Of a stretch of 27,853 bases of DNA, positions 7,139 to 14,070 are shown piece by piece (position 1 is the first letter of the stretch; every line of letters starts with the position of its first letter). Position numbers and translations under genes: made by a program. The DNA lies in the NCBI GenBank assembly GCA_964577195.1, contig CAZNYF010000014.1:1-27853 (forward strand), written 5' to 3'. Under the pieces are notes generated by a model. That model was not told where the DNA came from. It saw only the letters and a program-made list of their open reading frames with translations, and ran no database searches. The stretch is from HyVt-560 sp964577195 (GTDB lineage: Bacteria > Pseudomonadota > Gammaproteobacteria > UWMA-0217).

Positions 7139-9091
7139 TTATTCCTTATATTGCGATAGCGCTTCAGCAGAATGGTTTCTGAACTTTTCGGCAGGGACGA
7201 AACCAACAACACGGTAAGGCTTTAGTTCTTTGCCTTGCGGGGTAAAGTAGAGGATTGCAGGCGGCCCGACAATACCAAAATGTTTGAGTAGTGTCTTATC
7301 GGCAGCATCATTTGCGGTGACATCTGCTTTTAATAGCACGGTATCCGATAAAACTGCCTTGACCCCCGCATCAGTAAAGGTAAATTTTTCCATTTCCTTG
7401 CACGAAATGCACCAGTCTGCGTAAAAATCCAGCATCACTGCTTTGCCGTCTGAATTGGCTTGATTTAGTGCTTGCTCAAAACCATCCAAACCTTTGATTT
7501 TTTTGAATTCCAATCCCTCCGTAGCCTGATTATTACCGCTCCCTGAGCCAGAAAAAACACCTTTAAGTGGCTGCAAGATATCGTTGCCGCCAGCAGCAGA
7601 ACCAATGACCTGAAGTGATCCATAGAGCAATAGAGCGAATCCCAGTCCTTTCCACAGCTGCGCCCATTTTGATACGCCCTCGGGTATTTGCCGCAAAGCA
7701 CCCATGTAGATGCCAGAAATAACTAGTAACAATCCCCATAACAATAGAGTGATCGAGACGGGTAAAATACGTTCCAACAACCAGATACCCACGCCCAGCA
7801 TCATCACGCCAAATACGGCTTTGACGGCATCCATCCACGCACCTGCTTTGGGCAGCAGTTTCCCAGCAGAAGCGCCTAACACCAGCAAAGGTGCTCCCAT
7901 GCCCATACTCAAGGCGAACAAGGCCATGCCACCCAGCACAGCGTCACCCGTCTGACCGATATAAATCAGCGCACCGATCAGTGGCGCAGTCACGCAGGGG
8001 CCTACGATCAGTGCTGAGAGAAGCCCCATAATACCGGCACTGGCCAACTTGCCGCCTTCCTGTTTGTTACTAAACGCCGCGAGTTTTGTTTGGATTGAGG
8101 TGGGCATTTGTAACTCATAAAAACCAAACATTGAGAGTGACAAGAGAACAAAAACGGCTGCAAAAGCACTCAGCACCCAGGGATTCTGGAACCAGATCTG
8201 CAGATTGGCACCAAACAAACCCGCCAAGACACCGACAACGGTATAAGCCAGCGCCATTGCCAATACGTAGACCAGCGCCAGAGTGAAACCGCGCCGCGGA
8301 GTAACATTTTCACCCTCGCCAACAATGATGCCGGACAAAATAGGAATCATCGGAAACACGCAGGGGGTAAATGCCAGTAGCAAACCAAAACCGAAAAAGC
8401 TGATCAGCGTTAAGAGGGTGTTTCCGGAAGATAAGCTGGCGGCGATAGCATCTTGTTCTGAAACTTTACCGTCTATGGAATTGGCAGCGGGCGAATCTAC
8501 AGGAGAGTTGCCAGTCGCTTGGCTTGGGGATGCAACCAGGGAAGCCAGCTGTATGGCACTAAAATCGACCTTCTTTTTTATCGGTGGATAACAAACACCT
8601 AAATCAGCGCAGCCCTGATAACCCGCCGTGAGCGATAGTGTGTCGGGAGTGCCATTGATCCCCAGAATCGGAAACTCTAGTGATAAGTCACCACGAAAAA
8701 TTTCTACATCGCCGAATGTGGGATCATTAATGCTCGTCGAAGGGGGATAGTCTGGTTCACCCAGCTTCAGGCCCGTCGAACCTTCCAGCGACATTTTAAT
8801 CTTCTTTTTGTACAGGTAATAGCTTTCAGCAATTTGCCATCGGGCTGCCACGAATCCGGGGCTTTTCAGATCAACTGTGAATTTAAAGGCGTCATCCGGG
8901 TCGAGCAGTTCGTCCTCCGCACCGCCACCCAGGGCATCGTTAAGGCCGCTCAAAATATCTAGCGCAGATTTTCTCTCGGGCTCTGCAAATGCATTTGAAC
9001 TACCAGCAAATAGTAAAATGAAAACCAGAAAAATCCAGCCAAAAGATACAGTCCGCGGGGATAGTAAGCTATGTTCTTTGCTATTCATCAT
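7139..9091 (-). CDS. dsbD: Thiol:disulfide interchange protein DsbD
   Basis: Moves electrons from cytoplasmic thioredoxin across the inner membrane to periplasmic partners. The 650 residues show all three parts. A signal sequence (about 15-37) leads to the periplasmic alpha domain with the pair C161/C167 (GCADLGVC). The eight-helix beta domain (about 225-495) has C243 in FTPCVFP and C366 in VGPCVTAP. The C-terminal thioredoxin-like gamma domain has C561/C564 (DWCISC). All six redox cysteines are present. The start overlaps the end of cutA by 11 bp, and the tlpA-like gene follows by 1 bp, so the three genes look like one operon. Confidence 0.97.
   Translation of the reverse strand: MMNSKEHSLLSPRTVSFGWIFLVFILLFAGSSNAFAEPERKSALDILSGLNDALGGGAEDELLDPDDAFKFTVDLKSPGFVAARWQIAESYYLYKKKIKMSLEGSTGLKLGEPDYPPSTSINDPTFGDVEIFRGDLSLEFPILGINGTPDTLSLTAGYQGCADLGVCYPPIKKKVDFSAIQLASLVASPSQATGNSPVDSPAANSIDGKVSEQDAIAASLSSGNTLLTLISFFGFGLLLAFTPCVFPMIPILSGIIVGEGENVTPRRGFTLALVYVLAMALAYTVVGVLAGLFGANLQIWFQNPWVLSAFAAVFVLLSLSMFGFYELQMPTSIQTKLAAFSNKQEGGKLASAGIMGLLSALIVGPCVTAPLIGALIYIGQTGDAVLGGMALFALSMGMGAPLLVLGASAGKLLPKAGAWMDAVKAVFGVMMLGVGIWLLERILPVSITLLLWGLLLVISGIYMGALRQIPEGVSKWAQLWKGLGFALLLYGSLQVIGSAAGGNDILQPLKGVFSGSGSGNNQATEGLEFKKIKGLDGFEQALNQANSDGKAVMLDFYADWCISCKEMEKFTFTDAGVKAVLSDTVLLKADVTANDAADKTLLKHFGIVGPPAILYFTPQGKELKPYRVVGFVPAEKFRNHSAEALSQYKE
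7142..7147 (-). promoter_or_regulatory. Ribosome binding site deciding the tlpA-like start
   Basis: AAGGAA on the minus strand, within the last codons of dsbD, ends 4 nt before the ATG at 7137. It supports that ATG over the upstream in-frame start at 7212. Confidence 0.6.
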
Positions 9092-9407
9092 GAGTTGATT
9101 CGGTTATCCAGTTTAAAAAGCCCTTTGATCCGTCAACCACCGGGACTACCAGCAGCTCGGCTAATTCGTAGGGATGGTGCGCGTTCACTAAATGTTCAAT
9201 CTCTGGTACTAAATGGGGACGGGTTTTAATGACCATTTGATGCTCCTTACCTTTCTCAAGGTTCCCCTTCCATTCATAAATCGAGGTCATCTCAGGCAGA
9301 ATATTAACGCATCCCGCCAACTGTTTCGATATCAGCATACCTGCCAATTCTTCCGCACCATTCTGATCCGGAAAAGTCGTCAGAACGATAACGTAATCGC
9401 TGCTCAT
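9081..9407 (-). CDS. cutA: Divalent-cation tolerance protein CutA
   Basis: A 108-residue protein of the CutA1 family, small trimers with a PII-like fold. E. coli mutants affect copper tolerance, but the molecular role is unsettled. Visible features: VIVLTTFPD at the N-terminus, LAGCVNILPEMTSIYEWKG in the centre and the HPYELAELLVVPV segment. ATG at 9407 (MSSDYVIV) is chosen over the TTG at 9428. It overlaps dsbD by 11 bp, a common gammaproteobacterial pairing. Confidence 0.95.
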   Translation of the reverse strand: MSSDYVIVLTTFPDQNGAEELAGMLISKQLAGCVNILPEMTSIYEWKGNLEKGKEHQMVIKTRPHLVPEIEHLVNAHHPYELAELLVVPVVDGSKGFLNWITESTHDE

Positions 9408-9459
9408 AGTACGGCCAAAAAAACACAAGGGATGCGATTTTTAACATACCTATCCGGGT

Positions 9460-9487
9460 TTGGCGAGTCCGCGGTATCTGGTAATAT
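9460..9487 (+). promoter_or_regulatory. Candidate promoter for the leader ORF and lipoprotein
   Basis: TTGGCG (9460-9465) and TAATAT (9482-9487) are 16 bp apart in the divergent region between cutA and the lipoprotein gene. The predicted start is about 30 nt before the leader ORF. Visual match only. Confidence 0.35.
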
Positions 9488-9521
9488 AGTGAGCTCTCGT
9501 TATTTAGAGGAGCAGAAACTT

Positions 9522-9602
9522 ATGCTTCATCTGTCAAGAGATTTAGGTTATAACTCCGGCGAACCCAAATATTTACCGTTGATAAAATGGATCAAGGAGT
9601 AA
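9522..9602 (+). CDS. 26-codon leader ORF before the lipoprotein gene
   Basis: Short reading frame of 26 residues, starting MLHLSRDLG and ending IKWIKE. It has a good ribosome binding site, AGAGGAG at 9506-9512, 9 nt before its ATG. Its TAA lies 3 nt before the lipoprotein ATG, and the lipoprotein's own ribosome binding site (AAGGAG, 9594-9599) is inside its last codons. This layout suggests translational coupling or a regulatory leader peptide. No codon run typical of an amino-acid attenuator is seen. Whether the peptide itself has a function cannot be judged. Confidence 0.5.
   Translation: MLHLSRDLGYNSGEPKYLPLIKWIKE
9594..9599 (+). promoter_or_regulatory. Ribosome binding site of the lipoprotein gene
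   Basis: AAGGAG, 6 nt before the ATG at 9606, embedded in the last codons of the 26-codon leader ORF. Ribosomes translating the leader would pass over or expose this site. Confidence 0.7.
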
Positions 9603-9605
9603 TAC

Positions 9606-10520
9606 ATGATTAAAAACGCAAAAAAAACATTACTGGCAGCTACCTTATCGAGCTTTCTACTTGGCGGATGTAGCAGTAGCTCAAGCGTCAGCACGACGGG
9701 TGACGACACCGATACCAGTGGACAGATCAAAGTTGGTTCCATCACCATCGCTAACTATCAATCCGTTTTAGACAACGGCTTTAAAGCATTGGGTAGATTC
9801 ACAGAAGCCACTGATTCCATATCAATTGATGGCGAAGAAACAGACCTTCTGGATGTGGCTAGCTGCGATTCGGGGACAGTCACTCCCACAGAGACACTCA
9901 CGAGTGCATCCGTTGTATTCGCTAATTGTGTCGTAGGTTCTGCAAACTACGACGGTAGTATTTCGCTGGTTGCCAATAACTTGTCAGGTGGATTTTTACT
10001 GGATCCACCGGTAGGTGACGGTAACCTGAAAGCGACAGTGACGTTTACTGATTTAACGGTTAACACCCCGCAAACTGAGATAGAGAATCTGGACGGTGAT
10101 GTTGTTTTTGATCTGACCATTGCGCAAAGCAATTCCACAGCGGAAATATCGTCATCTGGATTGGTATTCGGATTCACAGAGAATGGCGCTAAGCAAATGT
10201 TTGAATTGTCATCTCTGCTCTTTAAATTCAGTGAAATAGCGGCAACCTCCGAGGAGATTGAGGATGTAGATTTCAGCTATAAACAAACACTGGATGGTCA
10301 AGTTGTTACCATTAAGTTTGATACCACTACGCCATTTAGAACGGCTGAAAATGCTGATAACCCCTACGCGGGCGCTATGACCATTACCTCATCAGAGGGT
10401 GGCAGTATCAAAATCACCGCGAATGATGATGATCCCGATACCGCACGTCTGGAGGTTGCTGGCGCTGGTGGTGGAATCTTGGACGAAGATACACCTTGGT
10501 CAGAAATTTCCGGTAACTAA
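9606..10520 (+). CDS. Unrecognised acidic lipoprotein
   Basis: I do not recognise the family. The 304-residue product has a lipoprotein signal: basic MIKNAKK, a hydrophobic stretch and the lipobox LLGGC with C22 as the lipidated cysteine, followed by a serine run. The mature part is acidic, rich in D, E, T and S, and its alternating pattern suggests mostly beta structure. The only other cysteines, C87 and C108, could form a disulfide. It ends in acidic TANDDDPDTARLE and DEDTPW stretches. Outer-membrane sorting is likely because the residue after C22 is S, not D. It is the only rightward gene in the first 15 kb and forms its own unit with a promoter candidate, leader ORF and terminator. Confidence 0.85.
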   Translation: MIKNAKKTLLAATLSSFLLGGCSSSSSVSTTGDDTDTSGQIKVGSITIANYQSVLDNGFKALGRFTEATDSISIDGEETDLLDVASCDSGTVTPTETLTSASVVFANCVVGSANYDGSISLVANNLSGGFLLDPPVGDGNLKATVTFTDLTVNTPQTEIENLDGDVVFDLTIAQSNSTAEISSSGLVFGFTENGAKQMFELSSLLFKFSEIAATSEEIEDVDFSYKQTLDGQVVTIKFDTTTPFRTAENADNPYAGAMTITSSEGGSIKITANDDDPDTARLEVAGAGGGILDEDTPWSEISGN

Positions 10521-10544
10521 CCGTTTGCAAACAAGCATTTAAAT

Positions 10545-10571
10545 AAGGAGCGCATTTTGCGCTCCTTTTTT
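10545..10571 (+). terminator. Rho-independent terminator after the lipoprotein gene
   Basis: A perfect 10-bp stem, AAGGAGCGCA (10545-10554) with TGCGCTCCTT (10558-10567), has a TTT loop and runs into a T tract to 10571. It lies 24 bp after the lipoprotein stop. The hairpin lies just before the stop codon of the convergent hydrolase gene at 10581 and may also serve that gene less well. Confidence 0.9.
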
Positions 10572-10580
10572 CGTGTTGAT

Positions 10581-11792
10581 TTAATTTGCTATGACTAACT
10601 CATGAGAAATCTCAATATCTCCCATGAGTAACTGATAGACCGGACAACGATTGGCGATGGCTTTCATGCGTTTTATCTGATCAGCATCCAGCTGGGCATC
10701 AATTTCCAAAGTCATTGAAATCTCGTGTTGCTCACCTTTGGCAGGTTTGTTTTTTGTTAGTCGCGCACTGATTCCTCCCACCTTCCAACCTTTATGTTCG
10801 GCATACATTCGTAAAGTAATGGTGGTGCAGCTACCGAGTGCCGCGAGGACTAATTCCGTAGGTTTCGGGCCTAAATCCTGCCCGCCAACGGCAATGGGCT
10901 CATCCACGATAAACTGGTGATCGCGAACAAAGATTTCGTTGCGATAGTTTTCCCCCGTTTCTCTGACAACCACCTCCCCTTCTGCCACTGCTGGACGGGT
11001 CTCAGCATTGGCTTCTGGGTTCTTGCCTTGAATGTAACGAGACGCCCAGCAAGAGATGAGATTAGCGGTATAGGCCGCATCACTGGCAGCGGTTAATAAG
11101 TGATCTGCCGCATCGAGTGAAACAAAACTTTTTGGGTGACGTGCAGCAGTAAATATTTTGCGCGCCTCATCCACGTGAACAATCTCATCACCTGGCGTAT
11201 GCAAAATTAAAATTGGTTTATTGATACGGCGAATCTTACTTTCGAGCTGATGAATTTGAAGGTCATCGATGAAATGTTTTTTAACTAAAAAATCTCTACC
11301 CACAATCGGAACCGTCGCTGAACCGTTTAGATTAATCTCATCCACATATGGCGCAAAAACATGATTCAGATGGCTCGGATCAGAGGGCGAATTAATGGTC
11401 ACCAAGGCAGTGACTGATTCGATATCTCGTGCGGCTGCCATCACCGCTGCACCCCCTAGACTGTGGCCGATTAACAAACGAGGCGCTTGATGATTTTCAG
11501 CTAGATATTTGGCGGCAGCTTTAAGGTCAGCAATATTGGTAGTGAAACTGGTCGCTGAAAAAACGCCTTCGCTATCACCCAGCCCGGTGAAATCAAAACG
11601 TAACACTGCAATGCCATTCTCAGCCAATACTTTGCAAATTCGTCGTGTTGTCACTATTTCTTTTGAGCAGGTAAAACAGTGAGCAAATATCGCCCAGGCA
11701 TGTGGTTTAGCACGAGGTAAATCAACTATTCCGGCGAGTGATTCTCCGCGATCATTGTTAAATGAGGCAGTTAATTTAGAAGTTTCATGCAT
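10581..11792 (-). CDS. Bifunctional alpha/beta hydrolase - OsmC family protein
   Basis: A natural two-domain fusion of 403 residues. The N-terminal half (about 1-255) is an alpha/beta hydrolase of the serine aminopeptidase-like type, with nucleophile S111 in GHSLGG, probable acid D202 (PGDEIV) and H231 (AADHLL). The C-terminal half (about 270-403) is OsmC-like, with the two peroxidatic cysteines C322 (LGSCTT) and C383 (NRCPVYQ). OsmC proteins reduce organic hydroperoxides. A plausible but unproven idea is that the hydrolase releases or processes a peroxidised ester that the OsmC half then detoxifies. The ATG at 11792 has GGAG about 8 nt upstream. Predicted cytoplasmic, with no signal peptide. 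It is a single-gene unit. Confidence 0.92.
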   Translation of the reverse strand: MHETSKLTASFNNDRGESLAGIVDLPRAKPHAWAIFAHCFTCSKEIVTTRRICKVLAENGIAVLRFDFTGLGDSEGVFSATSFTTNIADLKAAAKYLAENHQAPRLLIGHSLGGAAVMAAARDIESVTALVTINSPSDPSHLNHVFAPYVDEINLNGSATVPIVGRDFLVKKHFIDDLQIHQLESKIRRINKPILILHTPGDEIVHVDEARKIFTAARHPKSFVSLDAADHLLTAASDAAYTANLISCWASRYIQGKNPEANAETRPAVAEGEVVVRETGENYRNEIFVRDHQFIVDEPIAVGGQDLGPKPTELVLAALGSCTTITLRMYAEHKGWKVGGISARLTKNKPAKGEQHEISMTLEIDAQLDADQIKRMKAIANRCPVYQLLMGDIEISHELVIAN

Positions 11793-11951
11793 ACGTATCG
11801 CTCCAGCTCTCGACGAAGATTTGATATTATTCGCAAGGCGTTCTCATAAAGATAAAAAGATGACACCTTATGATTCTAAAATAGCTCGTCGGCTTGCTGG
11901 TAGACTGGAAAAGCGCACATAAAGAATTCGGCTTTTGCGCGAAATTTGGAC

Positions 11952-11982
11952 AAAAAAATTGGCATCGGTGAGATGCCAAAAA
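11952..11982 (-). terminator. Rho-independent terminator downstream of rpmE
   Basis: On the minus strand an 8-bp perfect stem, TTGGCATC with GATGCCAA (plus 11959-11966 and 11972-11979), has a 5-nt loop and is followed by seven Ts (11952-11958). It lies about 114 bp past the rpmE stop and before the hydrolase gene. The rest of 11793-12092 holds no gene that I can support. Confidence 0.8.
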
Positions 11983-12092
11983 TGAGTGGGGGTCTAGGAA
12001 AACTAGAGGCTATAGTATATCCAGTAATCTAGAACTTGTCTAGCTGTATGGCTTCCGCTTGATAAGAATCAGATTTTTTTCTGAGTTCAATA

Positions 12093-12302
12093 TTACTTGC
12101 CGCCAGAGAAACGACGACGGAACTTATCAACTTGACCCGCTGAATCTAAAATTTTCTGCTTGCCAGTGTAGAAAGGGTGGCATTGCGAGCAAACTTCAAC
12201 AGCTAACTCATCTTTTCCATAAGTCGACCGAGTTTGAAAGCTATTACCGCAACTGCAAGTAACTTTGATGTCTGAGTAATCTGGGTGAATTTCGGGTCGC
12301 AT
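12093..12302 (-). CDS. rpmE: 50S ribosomal protein L31, zinc-binding form
   Basis: L31 of the large ribosomal subunit, bridging the subunits. The chosen ATG at 12302 gives 69 residues (MRPEIHPDYSDIKVTCSCGN), the usual size. It is the zinc-containing (C+) paralogue, with C16-x-C18 and C38-x2-C41. The zinc-free form, typically induced in zinc starvation, is not in the window. A candidate promoter lies 33 bp upstream of the ATG and a terminator follows. priA, a frequent neighbour, is absent here; a gene-free region with DnaA boxes lies upstream instead. Confidence 0.97.
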   Translation of the reverse strand: MRPEIHPDYSDIKVTCSCGNSFQTRSTYGKDELAVEVCSQCHPFYTGKQKILDSAGQVDKFRRRFSGGK

Positions 12303-12334
12303 GGCGTTCTCTGTTGAATTGAAAATGGCGCGGG

Positions 12335-12363
12335 AGCTTAGCACAGCATCGACCGCGAAACAA
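12335..12363 (-). promoter_or_regulatory. Candidate rpmE promoter with extended -10 and GC-rich discriminator
   Basis: On the minus strand TTGTTT (12358-12363), a 17-bp spacer and TAAGCT (12335-12340) preceded by TGC (extended -10). The next bases, CCCGCGCC, are GC-rich like the discriminators of stringently controlled ribosomal promoters. Visual match only. Confidence 0.4.
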
Positions 12364-12462
12364 ACGTGAACTGCGTCACACTTTGGTATATCAGAGCCTG
12401 CTAATTTATTGCTAACTCACTCATGACAAAGCTAACTTATTGATAGATAAGCGGCTAAGCTG

Positions 12463-12497
12463 TTATCCACATTTTCTGTGGATAACTCTGTGGAAAA
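12463..12497. promoter_or_regulatory. Inverted pair of consensus DnaA boxes plus a third near-consensus box
   Basis: TTATCCACA (12463-12471, plus) and TGTGGATAA (12477-12485, i.e. TTATCCACA on minus) face each other across 5 bp. A third box, TGTGGAAAA (12489-12497, one mismatch), follows 3 bp later in the same orientation as the second. Two exact 9-of-9 boxes in this arrangement are very unlikely by chance. A weaker TTATCCCCT lies at 12505. They sit in the gene-free 12345-12693 stretch together with an IHF-type site, AT-rich sequence and a further DnaA box at 12656. The order resembles the box I-II-III core of DnaA-reactivating sequences (DARS). Confidence 0.75.
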
Positions 12498-12570
12498 GTC
12501 TCTGTTATCCCCTCCCAACATCGGTGTTTGTTGTATTTAAGCGGCATGGTCAATTTCTAACCAATGAAGC

Positions 12571-12583
12571 TAAGTAATTGATT
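12571..12583 (-). promoter_or_regulatory. IHF consensus site
   Basis: TAAGTAATTGATT matches YAAnnnnTTGATW, the reverse complement of the IHF consensus WATCAAnnnnTTR, at every defined position. It lies 74 bp from the DnaA-box trio, next to a strongly AT-rich run (about 12574-12640). IHF sites are frequent by chance in AT-rich DNA, so its weight comes from the context. Confidence 0.45.
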
Positions 12584-12655
12584 TAACAATCTTGAAAACT
12601 TATTTAAAAAAATTTTGTAAACAAGTGACAAAAAAACGACAGTCCTTTCGGCTTA

Positions 12656-12664
12656 TGTGCATAA
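12656..12664 (-). promoter_or_regulatory. Additional DnaA box
   Basis: TTATGCACA on the minus strand fits the relaxed DnaA consensus TTWTNCACA. It lies at the far side of the AT-rich stretch, 30 bp past the end of the CPXCG gene. Confidence 0.45.
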
Positions 12665-12693
12665 CCTTGGGTGACTACTAGCTAAATTGCAGC

Positions 12694-12897
12694 TTACTCG
12701 TTCTCTTGGCTGACCAAAACCTGAGTAATATTGCCAGAATAATCTCGCTCTATTCTGATCAGAATAGGCGCGCAACAAATTCGGCAATCTTCGACCATTT
12801 CATGATAAACGGTCGTATTATCGACCTCCACCGTAAATCCAGTGCCGCAATAGGGACACTCCTGACCAAAAGTCTGGATGAGTTCAATGTGGCTCAT
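12694..12897 (-). CDS. CPXCG-motif cysteine-rich zinc-ribbon protein
   Basis: A 67-residue protein with CPYCG at residues 14-18 and a second pair in CRICCAPI at 38-45, forming a probable zinc ribbon (Cys_rich_CPXCG family). Function unknown. It begins inside hemW, with a 14-bp overlap, so it is probably translated with hemW at the end of the rph-rdgB-hemW transcript. The gene-free DnaA-box region lies downstream. Confidence 0.85.
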   Translation of the reverse strand: MSHIELIQTFGQECPYCGTGFTVEVDNTTVYHEMVEDCRICCAPILIRIERDYSGNITQVLVSQENE

Positions 12898-14059
12898 CGG
12901 GCAGGAATCGACTCACTAAATCATTAAGAAACTGCCGACCTAAATCGCTGGGGAAAAAAATCTCTCCACGTTGCTGCATCAATTCTTCATCAACTAGCTG
13001 CGTCATCTTAGACTGCAAACATTGCCAGGGGAGGCCGGTTCTCTGTTCAAACAGAGTTTTACTGAAGCCGTGGTTTAAGCGTAGCGCATTTAACATAAAC
13101 TCAAATATCAGCTCATCTATCTTCAAACTTCGGTTTGAAGATATTTGTTCAATTTGAGCATTAAGATATTGGTCAGGATGGCGCTGGCGAGTTGTGCGGT
13201 TAACTTGCTGGACGCTCATGTCAGTAATCTTCCCGTGCGCACCCGCGCCAATTCCAAGGTAATCGCCAAACTCCCAGTAATTGCGGTTGTGCTTGCATTG
13301 GCGGCCATTGGTGGCAAATGCTGAAACTTCATATTGCTCGAAATTGGACTTTGCCAGCAACGCTGCGCCATCAACCTGCATTTGCCAGATTAGATCGCTT
13401 TTAGGTAGCTGCGGCGGCTGGTGATAGAAGAGGGTATTGGGTTCGAGCGTAAGCTGGTAGAACGAGATATGCGTAGGAGCATGCTCAATTGCCTGGCGTA
13501 AATCATCCTGACTCGCTTCAAGAGACTGATCCGGTAAGCCAAACATCAAATCAAGATTAAAATTATCAAAGCCCGCTTGACGCGCCATCTCGATGGCTCG
13601 ATGCGCGTGACCAGCATCATGGATGCGGCCAAGGCGCTGCAATGAGGGGCTGTGAAAACTCTGAATTCCCAGTGAAAGGCGATTCACCCCGGCTTCGCGA
13701 TAGCCACTAAACCGGGCTTGTTCGGCAGTTCCGGGGTTAGCTTCCAGTGTGATCTCGGCATCCGGCAACAGCGGCAAACGCGCTCGGATACCGGTTAGCA
13801 GACGATTAATCGCCGCTGCGGAAAACAGGCTCGGTGTACCCCCGCCGATAAAGATAGTCGAAACGGTGCGACCCCAGACCGAGGGTAACGCAGTTTCTAA
13901 ATCCCGCAGTAGCGCATCGACATAGCCATCTTCAGGAAGATCCTGCGGCTCATGCTGATGCGAATTAAAATCGCAATACGGACACTTTTTAACACACCAG
14001 GGCAGGTGCACATACAGAGACAGCGGTATTGCTTCGCTAAATTGAGGAGTAATTGTCAG
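12884..14059 (-). CDS. hemW: Radical SAM heme chaperone HemW
   Basis: HemN-like radical SAM protein; HemW binds heme and delivers it to respiratory enzymes rather than oxidising coproporphyrinogen. The CxxxCxxC cluster motif is in WCVKKCPYCDF, with GGGTPSLF downstream. The start is the problem. The first standard in-frame codon, GTG at 14011, would begin MHLPWC and cut off the conserved first strand PLSLYVHLPWC. The in-frame upstream sequence encodes that strand and contains no ATG, GTG or TTG. CTG at 14059 lies 6 nt after AGGAG (14066-14070), so I propose it, giving 391 residues and cysteines at 22, 26 and 29. ATT at 14053 is another option. The frame continues directly from the rdgB TAG. 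Confidence 0.9.
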   Translation of the reverse strand: MTITPQFSEAIPLSLYVHLPWCVKKCPYCDFNSHQHEPQDLPEDGYVDALLRDLETALPSVWGRTVSTIFIGGGTPSLFSAAAINRLLTGIRARLPLLPDAEITLEANPGTAEQARFSGYREAGVNRLSLGIQSFHSPSLQRLGRIHDAGHAHRAIEMARQAGFDNFNLDLMFGLPDQSLEASQDDLRQAIEHAPTHISFYQLTLEPNTLFYHQPPQLPKSDLIWQMQVDGAALLAKSNFEQYEVSAFATNGRQCKHNRNYWEFGDYLGIGAGAHGKITDMSVQQVNRTTRQRHPDQYLNAQIEQISSNRSLKIDELIFEFMLNALRLNHGFSKTLFEQRTGLPWQCLQSKMTQLVDEELMQQRGEIFFPSDLGRQFLNDLVSRFLPDEPH

Positions 14060-14065
14060 CGCAAA

Positions 14066-14070
14066 CTCCT
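14066..14070 (-). promoter_or_regulatory. Ribosome binding site supporting an upstream hemW start
   Basis: AGGAG on the minus strand overlaps the rdgB stop codon and lies 6 nt before an in-frame CTG (14057-14059). The GTG at 14011 has no comparable site, so this favours initiation at CTG or another non-standard codon. Confidence 0.5.

Noticed and set aside
12345..12693. Chromosomal replication origin as the main reading of the DnaA-box region
   Set aside because: No dnaA, rpmH, gyrB or mnmG is near, only a few boxes are strong, and adjacent genes point toward it. A DARS-like or regulatory role fits equally well or better, so oriC is kept only as an alternative.
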